DNA from: an uncultured Bacteroidales bacterium
GTDB lineage: Bacteria > Bacteroidota > Bacteroidia > Bacteroidales > UBA932
Assembly (NCBI GenBank): GCA_902491795.1
Contig: CABUIX010000014.1
Span: 1 to 42,535, forward strand
Length of the DNA stretch: 42,535 nucleotides
Direction: 5' to 3'
Shown: in pieces, positions 9,025-16,119 of the stretch
Position numbering within the stretch: the first letter of the stretch is position 1
Layout: each line of letters opens with the position of its first letter
Made by a program: the position numbers and the translations under genes
Notes under the pieces: model-generated
What the model was told of the DNA's origin: nothing
The model's input: only the letters and a program-made list of their open reading frames with translations
Databases searched by the model: none

Positions 9025-11579
9025 ACAGAAACGATTTGGGGACACCTTCATGGAGAAGCGTGATGATCACCCGTCGCCTTCCGGAAGAGTTGTCAGGTCT
9101 CGAGGAATTGTGCCATAACTTGTGGTGGTGCTGGAATGATGAGGCAAAGGCTCTTTTCAAGAGCGTGGACAAGGACATCTGGCACAAGTCAGGCCACAAT
9201 CCGATGGAGATTCTTGACAAGGTAAGCCTGAAAAGATACATGGAACTTGCCAAGGACAAGGAATTCCTTGCACGTCTGGGCAAGGTCATGGACGAGTTCA
9301 AGGCATACATGGCGAAAAAGAGTGAGAGGACCGAGCCTTCGATAGGATATTTCTGCATGGAGTATGGTCTTGACACGTCACTCAAGATTTATTCGGGCGG
9401 ACTGGGAATTCTTGCGGGTGACTACCTCAAGGAGGCCAGCGACATGAATGTCAACCTTGTAGGTGTGGGCCTGTTCTACCGCTACGGATATTTCAACCAG
9501 AGACTTACACCTCAGGGCAACCAGGTGGCCGAGTATCAGGCCCAGGATTTCATCAAGACGCCCGCAGAACCCGTCCAGGACGAAAACGGTGTATGGAAGA
9601 CCATCAAGGTGGCTCTCCCCGGCAGGGACATGAGCGCGAGGATCTGGAAGGTCGCTGTCGGCCGTACGGACCTGTATCTGCTGGATACGGACTATGAGGA
9701 CAATATCCCCGAGGACAGGCAGGTAACCCACCAGTTGTACGGAGGAGACTGGGAGAACCGTCTCAAGCAGGAACTGCTTCTGGGACTTGGAGGAGTGCGT
9801 GCCCTGCGTGCGCTCGGACTGCATCCGACAATCTATCACTACAACGAGGGGCATGCGGCTTTTGCCGGCCTCGAGAGACTCCGTGAGTATATGCAGGAAG
9901 GGCATCTGTCGTTTGATGAGGCCATGGAGCTGATAAGGGCCTCCGGACTCTTCACGACCCATACTCCCGTGCCTGCAGGTCATGATGCCTTTGACGAGGG
10001 CCTGCTTGGGAAGTATCTCGGGTATTTCCCCCAGTCGGTCGGCATTGACTGGCGCACTATGATGAGTCTCGGAAAAGTTGATCCCGACAATCATGACGAG
10101 AAGTTCTCAATGAGTGTGCTTGCCGCCAACATGTCACAGAATGTCAACGGAGTCTCAAAGCTCCACGGCAAGGTCAGCCAGCAGATTTTCTCGAACATGT
10201 ATCCCGGGTATTTGCCTGAGGAGCTCTACATCAGCTATGTGACCAACGGTGTGCATTATTCCACCTGGACGGCCCGTAACTGGAAACCTCTGCAGGCCAA
10301 GGCGTTCGGCCCCGACTTCAAGACCTCGCACTACGACAAGAAGTGCTTCGAGGGCATCTACAATGTCCCCGACAAGGAGATATGGGACACTCGCAAGCTT
10401 CTCAAGAGGGAACTCATCAAGGCAATCAGCGAGAGACTTTCAGACCCCAACCTGAGCGCTCACTATACTCCTAGCCAGATAGTGACCATCAAGGAGAATC
10501 TCCGTGACGACGTGCTCACCATCGGGTTCGCCCGCCGCTTCGCCACATACAAGAGGGCAACGCTCCTTTTCAGCGATCTCGACAGGCTTGACGCCATCGT
10601 GAACAATCCGGAGCGTCCTGTCCAGTTCATATTCGCCGGAAAGGCTCACCCTGCCGACGGCGCCGGCCAGGATCTGATAAAGCAGATCGTGGAGATCTCA
10701 AAGCAGGAAAGATTCCTCGGCAAGATAGTGTTCGTGCCCGGCTACGACATCACGCTGGCAAAGCGTCTCGTGCAGGGCGTTGACGTATGGCTCAACAATC
10801 CAACCAGGCCTCAGGAGGCTTCAGGAACGTCAGGAGAGAAGGCAGCCATGAACGGCGTCATGCATTTCTCCGTCCTTGACGGATGGTGGGTTGAGGGCTA
10901 CAAGGAGGGAGCCGGATGGGCTCTGCCTCTCGAAAAGACCTACGATGATCCCAACTACCAGAACGAACTGGACGCTTCGACCATCTATGCAACCATCGAG
11001 AACGAGATTGCCGAAATCTACTATGACGTGGATCCGGGAACGGGTCTTTCGTCAAGGTGGATAAGCTACATCAAGAACACGATTGCCCAGGTGGCATGCA
11101 ACTTTACCACCAACCGCATGCTTACTGATTACTTCAACCAGTACTATGCGCCCCAGGCAAAGAGGTTCAACGAGCTTCAGGCCGACAACTCCAAGATTGC
11201 CCGCGAGATTGCGCAGTGGAAGGAGACGGTAAGGGGTGAGTGGAGCAACATCAGGATAATCTCATACACGCAGCCTGATGCCTCTTATGTGCTTTCGCCG
11301 AACAATCCCCTCAAGAGTGAGGTCGTGCTCGATCTCGGGCGCCTCAAGCCGGAGGACATCGGGGTCGAGATAATCTTCAGCTCCTCTGATTCCAAGGGCA
11401 TGATTCACCTGCAGAATATTGTCGAACTTCAGATGACCCATTACGAGAACGGAATCGCCACCTACAGCGCCGAGGTTCTTCCCGAGCGCTCCGGAATGTT
11501 CCAGGTAGGCCTGCGTTATTTCCCCAAGAATACAAGGCTCCCGCACAGGCAGGATTTCCCTCTCGTGAAATGGCTGTAG
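9021..11579 (+). CDS. glgP: Alpha-glucan (glycogen/maltodextrin) phosphorylase, GT35
   Basis: An 852-residue pyridoxal-phosphate enzyme that releases glucose-1-phosphate from alpha-1,4 glucan ends. It is of the 'alpha-glucan family phosphorylase' subgroup, seen in GYFCMEYGLDTSLKIYSGG and GILAGDYLKEASD early in the chain, HYNEGHAAF, and the cofactor segment EASGTSGEKAAMNG where Lys607 is the likely PLP-binding lysine. Most relatives have Met or a similar residue where Glu606 sits. An N-terminal DUF3417-like helical region (LEELCHNLWWCWN) supports the subgroup. The start overlaps the GH57 stop in ATGA, and ribF starts ten bases before its stop. Confidence 0.93.
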   Translation: MNRNDLGTPSWRSVMITRRLPEELSGLEELCHNLWWCWNDEAKALFKSVDKDIWHKSGHNPMEILDKVSLKRYMELAKDKEFLARLGKVMDEFKAYMAKKSERTEPSIGYFCMEYGLDTSLKIYSGGLGILAGDYLKEASDMNVNLVGVGLFYRYGYFNQRLTPQGNQVAEYQAQDFIKTPAEPVQDENGVWKTIKVALPGRDMSARIWKVAVGRTDLYLLDTDYEDNIPEDRQVTHQLYGGDWENRLKQELLLGLGGVRALRALGLHPTIYHYNEGHAAFAGLERLREYMQEGHLSFDEAMELIRASGLFTTHTPVPAGHDAFDEGLLGKYLGYFPQSVGIDWRTMMSLGKVDPDNHDEKFSMSVLAANMSQNVNGVSKLHGKVSQQIFSNMYPGYLPEELYISYVTNGVHYSTWTARNWKPLQAKAFGPDFKTSHYDKKCFEGIYNVPDKEIWDTRKLLKRELIKAISERLSDPNLSAHYTPSQIVTIKENLRDDVLTIGFARRFATYKRATLLFSDLDRLDAIVNNPERPVQFIFAGKAHPADGAGQDLIKQIVEISKQERFLGKIVFVPGYDITLAKRLVQGVDVWLNNPTRPQEASGTSGEKAAMNGVMHFSVLDGWWVEGYKEGAGWALPLEKTYDDPNYQNELDASTIYATIENEIAEIYYDVDPGTGLSSRWISYIKNTIAQVACNFTTNRMLTDYFNQYYAPQAKRFNELQADNSKIAREIAQWKETVRGEWSNIRIISYTQPDASYVLSPNNPLKSEVVLDLGRLKPEDIGVEIIFSSSDSKGMIHLQNIVELQMTHYENGIATYSAEVLPERSGMFQVGLRYFPKNTRLPHRQDFPLVKWL

Positions 11580-12442
11580 TAGCCACAGGCTTTTTCGACG
11601 GTGTCCATCTCGGGCACCAGAGAGTTGTAAGGACACTGGTCTCCGCCTCCCGTGAAAGGGGGACGGAGGCTGTTGTCGTTACCTTTGCAAATCATCCTCG
11701 TGCAGTTCTGCAGCAGGATGCGATGAGCCTGCGTCTGCTCTCTTCACCTGAGGAGAAGAGGGAAATGCTGTCGGCACTGGGTGTCGATCGGGTTGAGATT
11801 CTGGATTTCACGCGTGAGTTTGCAGCCATGACTGCGAAGGACTACCTGCGTGATGTTATATGCGGACAACTTGGAGGAACAGCCGTATTGATGGGTTACG
11901 ACAACCGTCTCGGTTCCGACAACCTTCTTCCTGACGCAATAAGGCCAATCGCCGAAAATCTTGGGCTTGAGGTGATTGTGATACCGGCACTGATGGCCAG
12001 CGATACCCAGGCAATAAGTTCTTCCTGCATAAGAAGAGCCTTGTCGGAGGGTAACGTTGAAGCTGCCGCCGCGATGCTCGGCTACGAATATTCGCTGCGC
12101 GGGGTGGTTGTCCCGGGCAAACAATACGGAAGGGTACTCGGATTCCGTACTGCAAACATGCAGATGTATGATCCTCTGAAACTCGTTCCTGCGCGTGGAG
12201 TTTACCTTACGGAGGTCACCGCCCTTGGCCGCAAATACTATGGCATGACGAATGTCGGCCCCATAGTCGAGACTCATATATTTGATTTCAGCGAAGACAT
12301 CTACGGGCTTGACCTGCGCATAAAATTCAAAAAGCGCCTTCGTGATGAAAGGCGCTTCAATTCAGGGGATGAGCTCAAGGCCCAGTTGTCTATTGACGAA
12401 GGAGTCTGCCGAGAGCTTGTCTCAGGCCTTCCCCGCCTTTGA
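11570..12442 (+). CDS. ribF: Bifunctional riboflavin kinase/FAD synthetase
   Basis: A 290-residue enzyme converting riboflavin to FMN and then FAD in the cytoplasm. The nucleotidyltransferase half starts at once with GFFDGVHLGHQRV (7-19), and the HLGH motif is intact. The C-terminal half is the flavokinase domain, in which the usual GxPTAN motif reads GFRTAN (191-196), with Arg replacing Pro; Thr194 and Asn196, which bind metal and nucleotide, are kept. The first codons overlap the end of glgP by ten bases, suggesting coupling to the glycogen operon. The 3' end overlaps the convergent lipoprotein gene by 53 bases. Confidence 0.92.
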   Translation: MAVVATGFFDGVHLGHQRVVRTLVSASRERGTEAVVVTFANHPRAVLQQDAMSLRLLSSPEEKREMLSALGVDRVEILDFTREFAAMTAKDYLRDVICGQLGGTAVLMGYDNRLGSDNLLPDAIRPIAENLGLEVIVIPALMASDTQAISSSCIRRALSEGNVEAAAAMLGYEYSLRGVVVPGKQYGRVLGFRTANMQMYDPLKLVPARGVYLTEVTALGRKYYGMTNVGPIVETHIFDFSEDIYGLDLRIKFKKRLRDERRFNSGDELKAQLSIDEGVCRELVSGLPRL

Positions 12443-13490
12443 TCTGTGTTGTGCTTATCTCTCCGTCGACAATCAGCATTGATGTCGGCGTGGAGGTTAC
12501 ATTGTAAAGGGCGGCGTTGCCGCTTGTGCCTCCGCGTCCGTCATTGACGTTTATCCAGGGGAGCTTCTGTGCCTTTACCACTGAACCCCATTCAGCCTTG
12601 TCGGTTGACAGGCAGACCGCATAGATTTCGAAACCGCGGTCGTGATACTCATTGTATATCGGCAGCAGGGTGTCGATGTTGAGCATTTTCTGGGCTGCGT
12701 CGCCGGCGTCCCAGAAGTGCAGGAGTATCACCTTGTCGTCCAGTGAACTCAGGGCCTTTTCCTGTCCGTTGATGTCCGGCATCACGATGTCGGGGAATGA
12801 AGCCTCATCGGCCGTGCGTATCTTGTTCTCTATCTCAAGCAGGTTCATTCTCCTGTCCGCTTCCTTCTCTAGTGCGAGCACGTATCTTGATTCCGGGTAC
12901 ACGGTTTTCAGGGAGTCAGCCGCGTTCCTGAAGAACAGGGCGTCGGTGCTCTGGTTGAATATCGGGCTCACGTCGCTCAGCCTTTCGTAGAGGACAGGCA
13001 CGACTGTGAGTGAGTAGGGGTTCTGCAGGACGTATTCCACGCAGGCACGGTAGTGGTCAATGTAGATTTTGGCCATCTGCGGAGCCTCAGTGGCGGAATA
13101 TATGTCGTTGAGGAATTTTGAGTAGGCCTTGTCGACTTCCGCCAGCTTTACGGAGCCTTCGGACCCGGTGACGCTGTAGTTCCCGAGAGTGTCGGCGGTT
13201 ACCTTGGCCTTCTCACCGGTCTCGAGAAGCAGCCCGGCAATCCTGGTGTCGCCGTGGAAGAGGTACACGAATTCAGGCTGGCCCTTCTTGACGTCGACCT
13301 TGTATCTGAAACTTCCGTCCGATGCGGTCCTGATCGTGTCGAGGACCGAGTACACGTTGATGTCAAGTTGCTTGACTATCAGCTGGCTGTCGGGAGCGTC
13401 TGCAACGGTCCCGCTTATTTCGGCTTTTTGCGCGCAGGCGGACACTGCCGCTGCGGCAACCAGCATCGCAATGGTTCTGTATGCTTTCAT
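12390..13490 (-). CDS. Thioredoxin-fold lipoprotein (DUF4369-like N-terminus), no CXXC
   Basis: A 366-residue lipoprotein: a signal peptide ending in the lipobox AVSAC (Cys19), an all-beta N-terminal domain resembling DUF4369 (ISGTVADAPDSQLIVKQLD), a helical middle, and a C-terminal TlpA/AhpC-type thioredoxin fold (DKVILLHFW at 252-260, the region near IYAVCLSTDKAEW, and a cis-Pro region TSTPTSMLIVDG). Where active relatives have WCxxC, this protein has WDAGDAAQK, so the redox cysteines are missing and it probably acts as a binding or structural protein in the periplasm. It is the last gene of the greA-HIT transcript, its start overlapping the HIT stop by four bases, and it overlaps ribF tail-to-tail. 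Confidence 0.82.
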   Translation of the reverse strand: MKAYRTIAMLVAAAAVSACAQKAEISGTVADAPDSQLIVKQLDINVYSVLDTIRTASDGSFRYKVDVKKGQPEFVYLFHGDTRIAGLLLETGEKAKVTADTLGNYSVTGSEGSVKLAEVDKAYSKFLNDIYSATEAPQMAKIYIDHYRACVEYVLQNPYSLTVVPVLYERLSDVSPIFNQSTDALFFRNAADSLKTVYPESRYVLALEKEADRRMNLLEIENKIRTADEASFPDIVMPDINGQEKALSSLDDKVILLHFWDAGDAAQKMLNIDTLLPIYNEYHDRGFEIYAVCLSTDKAEWGSVVKAQKLPWINVNDGRGGTSGNAALYNVTSTPTSMLIVDGEISTTQIKGGEGLRQALGRLLRQ

Positions 13491-13897
13491 CGTCCGGCCT
13501 TTTCAAATTCTGCCCGAATGGCGGCAGCGATGCGTTCCATCTCTTCTTTTGATATTTCAGGGCGCTGCTTGCGGAAATCCAGGTCCCCTTCTGTCTGGAG
13601 AGGGACAAGATGGATGTGGGTGTGCGGGACTTCCATCCCGAGCACCGCCACTCCGACACGCTTGCAGGGAACGGCTGCCTTGATGGCGATTGCAACCTTG
13701 CGGGCGAAATCCCACAGGCCCCTGTAGGTGTTCTCGTCGAGGTGGAATATGTAGTCATCCTCCACGTTCTTCGGAATCACGAGCGTGTGCCCTGCGGCAA
13801 GCGGGCTGATGTCAAGGAAAGCGTAGTAATTGTCGTCCTCGGCTACCTTCCACGAAGGTATCTCGCCTTTGGCAATTTTGGTGAAGAGTGTCGCCAT
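13487..13897 (-). CDS. HIT family nucleotide hydrolase/transferase
   Basis: A 136-residue histidine-triad protein. The motif HTHIHLVPL is at 92-100, with His92, His94 and His96 in the standard HxHxH arrangement, and the N-terminal FTKIAKGEIPSWKV and GHTLVIPK segments are typical of Hint/HinT-like proteins that hydrolyse purine nucleoside phosphoramidates or dinucleotides. The exact substrate is not predictable. Length is normal. It shares one base with the greA stop (TAATG) and four with the downstream lipoprotein start, so all three are one transcript. Confidence 0.9.
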   Translation of the reverse strand: MATLFTKIAKGEIPSWKVAEDDNYYAFLDISPLAAGHTLVIPKNVEDDYIFHLDENTYRGLWDFARKVAIAIKAAVPCKRVGVAVLGMEVPHTHIHLVPLQTEGDLDFRKQRPEISKEEMERIAAAIRAEFEKAGR

Positions 13898-14367
13898 TAC
13901 AGAGAGATGTCAAGAATTTCAAACCTGATGATTCCGGAGGGAGCCTTTGCTTCCACGGTTTCTCCCTTTCCGTGGCCGAGCAGGGCCTTGGCGATGGGAG
14001 TTGTGGCTGCGAGCTTGCCTTTTGAGAAATCGGCTTCGCTTTCGCCGACTATGGTGAACTCCATGGCCCTGCCGTTGTTGAGGTTCTTGACCTTCACCTT
14101 GTTGAGCATCTGCACTTTGTCGGTGCTGAGCTGTGAACTGTCGAGAACCTTAGCATTTGCAACCATGTTCTGAAGATTTGCTATTTTCAGTTCGAGCAGT
14201 CCCTGGGCTTCGCGGGCTGACTCGTATTCTGCGTTTTCGGAGAGGTCTCCTTTCTCGCGGGCTTCGGCTATCGCAGCGGAGATCACCGGCCTCTGGGCGA
14301 GGGCTTCCGCAAGCTCTTTCTTGAGCTTGTCAAGCCCTTCCTGACTCATATAATGAACTTCTGCCAT
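13897..14367 (-). CDS. greA: Transcription elongation factor GreA
   Basis: A 156-residue factor that enters the RNA polymerase secondary channel and stimulates cleavage of backtracked RNA. The N-terminal coiled coil (about residues 8-75) carries the acidic tip EKGDLSENAEY with Asp41 and Glu44, the residues that position catalytic Mg2+. The C-terminal FKBP-like domain includes VGESEADFSKGKLAATTPIAKALLG, split here by the normal loop, and ends in IRFEILDISL. It has its own promoter (14434-14466) and a hairpin plus U-run in its leader (14392-14424), so its expression may be attenuated. Confidence 0.96.
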   Translation of the reverse strand: MAEVHYMSQEGLDKLKKELAEALAQRPVISAAIAEAREKGDLSENAEYESAREAQGLLELKIANLQNMVANAKVLDSSQLSTDKVQMLNKVKVKNLNNGRAMEFTIVGESEADFSKGKLAATTPIAKALLGHGKGETVEAKAPSGIIRFEILDISL

Positions 14368-14391
14368 TTTGTTTGGTTATAATGATAAATC

Positions 14392-14424
14392 AAAAAGGAG
14401 TCCTGCCTGTTTGGCAGAACCCTC
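14392..14424 (-). terminator. Terminator-like hairpin in the greA leader
   Basis: Read on the minus strand, an arm at 14422-14413 pairs with 14407-14398 (ten pairs including two G-U), with a 5-base loop, followed at once by five U (14396-14392). It lies between the greA -7 element and the greA start codon, so greA transcripts must pass through it. It may also end read-through from the cvpA-tsaB operon. Confidence 0.6.
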
Positions 14425-14433
14425 ATGTCATTG

Positions 14434-14466
14434 CAAAGATACAAAATCTTTGGATTACTCGTCAAA
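14434..14466 (-). promoter_or_regulatory. greA promoter (TTTG-N21-TATCTTTG)
   Basis: On the minus strand TTTG (14463-14466) is followed after 21 bases by TATCTTTG (14434-14441), a full match to the Bacteroidota -33/-7 consensus. Its -33 element lies inside the last codons of the upstream small membrane-protein gene. Predicted transcription start is around 14427. Confidence 0.75.
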
Positions 14467-14841
14467 TTTTGGCTTGAGTATTTCCGAATAAATTATAAGT
14501 TTCTGCTTCTCAGTGTATTCCTTCTTCTTCCCGGATTGGGAGTCTTCCGCCTTGCTCCGGGTGGACCTGGCCGAATTCATGAACGCCGCTGCGGCTGCCT
14601 TGGCGTCGGCGGTTTCGGGGCGGACATGCGCACCGGGCCTGTTCCCTTGTGCGTCAGCCTGCTTCCGGCCTGTCGCCTGCGGTTCCGGGGCAGGGATGCT
14701 GTCCGGCCCGGGAGCTGCCGGCCTGTCTTCGGGCCATACGATGCGCCTGGACTTCACTTTCGGCACGTTCTTCTTTTTCTTGTCCAGCAGCACCGACACC
14801 AGCGGCAGGGCGAAAACCAGAATGACTACGAGTATCTCCAT
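14455..14841 (-). CDS. Small membrane-anchored protein of unknown function
   Basis: A 128-residue protein with one N-terminal membrane segment (ILVVILVFALPLVSVLL, residues 3-19), a basic patch (DKKKKNVPKVKSRR), a long Pro/Ala/Gly-rich linker likely disordered, and a short conserved-looking tail EKQKLIIYSEILKPKFDE. The pattern of membrane anchor, linker and C-terminal motif recurs in Bacteroidota beside tsaB or greA genes, but no function is known to me. It follows tsaB by 5 bases, so it belongs to the cvpA-tsaB transcript, and its end contains the greA -33 element. Confidence 0.7.
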   Translation of the reverse strand: MEILVVILVFALPLVSVLLDKKKKNVPKVKSRRIVWPEDRPAAPGPDSIPAPEPQATGRKQADAQGNRPGAHVRPETADAKAAAAAFMNSARSTRSKAEDSQSGKKKEYTEKQKLIIYSEILKPKFDE

Positions 14842-14846
14842 GGCTG

Positions 14847-15542
14847 TCAGAATATTTTCTTTTTGCTTACTGTAGCCTGGAACTGCTTGAGGTAGAATGG
14901 CTCGAAGTATGCCGTGTCCACGAAGTTCCCTGCTGCGAGTTCACGCTCGGCAGGCTTGAGCATGGCTTGAGCCTTGGGGCAGGTCTGCACGAAATGCGCA
15001 TTTGGAGACTGGATGACTTTCGAGCATTTTTCGGCCGCGTCCCCTATGAAGAGCACGGGGCCGTCGGCCAGCCTGTCGGCAAAGCTTCCGGAATCAATCA
15101 CGAGCGGTGCGGTTTCGGTCTCCTTGCGCAGTCCGTCTGCCGAGAAAACTGTCGTATACACTTCCATCCTCCTGGCGTCGACGAGGGGGATGATCCAGCG
15201 GCAGCCTTCAGGAAGCAGCCCTTCATCCAGGGCCTGCCACGCAAGGATCTCGAGGGTCCCGACAGCGAGCAGCGGCTTTCCGGACGCAAAGCAGAGTCCC
15301 TTGGCGGTCGACGAACCGACGCGCAGGCCGGTATAGGATCCAGGGCCGGCGCTCACGCACACAGCATCGCAGTCATTCATGCCGAGTCCGCGGGCGTCAA
15401 GCATTTCCTTCACGAACGGGGCGGTCATTGCCGCATGTGCGCGCGGCTCGGTGCTCTCCCTGCTTTCGGCAATATGCCCGTCGATTGCAAGGGCTGTGGA
15501 GCAGAGGGATGTCGATGTCTCTATAAGAATTATCTTGCTCAT
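14847..15542 (-). CDS. tsaB: tRNA threonylcarbamoyladenosine biosynthesis protein TsaB
   Basis: A 231-residue ASKHA-fold protein that partners TsaD and TsaE in making t6A37 on ANN-decoding tRNAs. It opens with IILIETSTSLCSTAL, followed by the family signature SAGPGSYTGLRVGSSTAKGL (about 64-83) and the glycine-rich VGTLEILAWQA. TsaB lacks the TsaD metal-binding site and acts as a scaffold. It begins 3 bases after the cvpA stop, in one operon. Confidence 0.92.
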   Translation of the reverse strand: MSKIILIETSTSLCSTALAIDGHIAESRESTEPRAHAAMTAPFVKEMLDARGLGMNDCDAVCVSAGPGSYTGLRVGSSTAKGLCFASGKPLLAVGTLEILAWQALDEGLLPEGCRWIIPLVDARRMEVYTTVFSADGLRKETETAPLVIDSGSFADRLADGPVLFIGDAAEKCSKVIQSPNAHFVQTCPKAQAMLKPAERELAAGNFVDTAYFEPFYLKQFQATVSKKKIF

Positions 15543-15545
15543 TGT

Positions 15546-16046
15546 CTATTCACTTATTCCGGCGACAAGCCCCTTCAGGTAGGGGAACACGGTTTCTGTA
15601 AGGTCCCTCAGCATCACGTAGACTTTGGAGTCGTCAAGCGATGCGCTGCCCACGAGCTGCAGGGACGAATTCAGACCTTCGAAAACCATGATCAGCAGTC
15701 CCAGGATGATGCCGACCTTGATGATGCCGAACAGCACTCCGAGAATGCCGTTGAACCATCCGAGCGACAGCGCGTGAAGCAGCCGTGTCAGGGCATTGCC
15801 GAGCAGGTTCAGTATTATTGAAATAACTATGATCACGAGCACGAAGGCTATGACCTTCAGAACGGTCTGGTCGATCGTCAGGTACTGCGAGAGCCAGCTG
15901 CATATTCCCGAAGAGAAATGAAAGGCGGCCCAGGCACCGAGTATTATTGCCACAACCTGCACTGCCTGGCTAACGAAGCCCTTTGAGATGCCGGACACGA
16001 TGGCGGGCACAAAGCAGAGCAGGAGAATAATGTCGAGTATGGTCAT
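15546..16046 (-). CDS. CvpA family inner-membrane protein
   Basis: A 166-residue protein with four hydrophobic segments (about 4-20, 27-45, 60-85 and 100-125). The N-terminal ILDIILLLCFVPAIVSGISKG and the following segment match the CvpA/colicin V production family, whose role in bacteria is poorly defined and often tied to envelope homeostasis. It is first in the cvpA-tsaB-small membrane protein transcript and diverges from ileS over a 73-base gap. Confidence 0.85.
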   Translation of the reverse strand: MTILDIILLLCFVPAIVSGISKGFVSQAVQVVAIILGAWAAFHFSSGICSWLSQYLTIDQTVLKVIAFVLVIIVISIILNLLGNALTRLLHALSLGWFNGILGVLFGIIKVGIILGLLIMVFEGLNSSLQLVGSASLDDSKVYVMLRDLTETVFPYLKGLVAGISE

Positions 16047-16053
16047 TTCGATT

Positions 16054-16085
16054 TTTGGTTAAGTTGGCGGAAATAGTTAACTTCG
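16054..16085 (+). promoter_or_regulatory. ileS promoter (TTTG-N20-TAACTTCG)
   Basis: TTTG (16054-16057) is followed after 20 bases by TAACTTCG (16078-16085), a good but imperfect Bacteroidota promoter. A 12-base palindrome CCTATATATAGG (16089-16100) sits at the expected transcription start and could be an operator. It lies between divergent cvpA and ileS. Confidence 0.6.
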
Positions 16086-16119
16086 CAGCCTATATATAGG
16101 CGCAAAATTAGCAAAAAAT

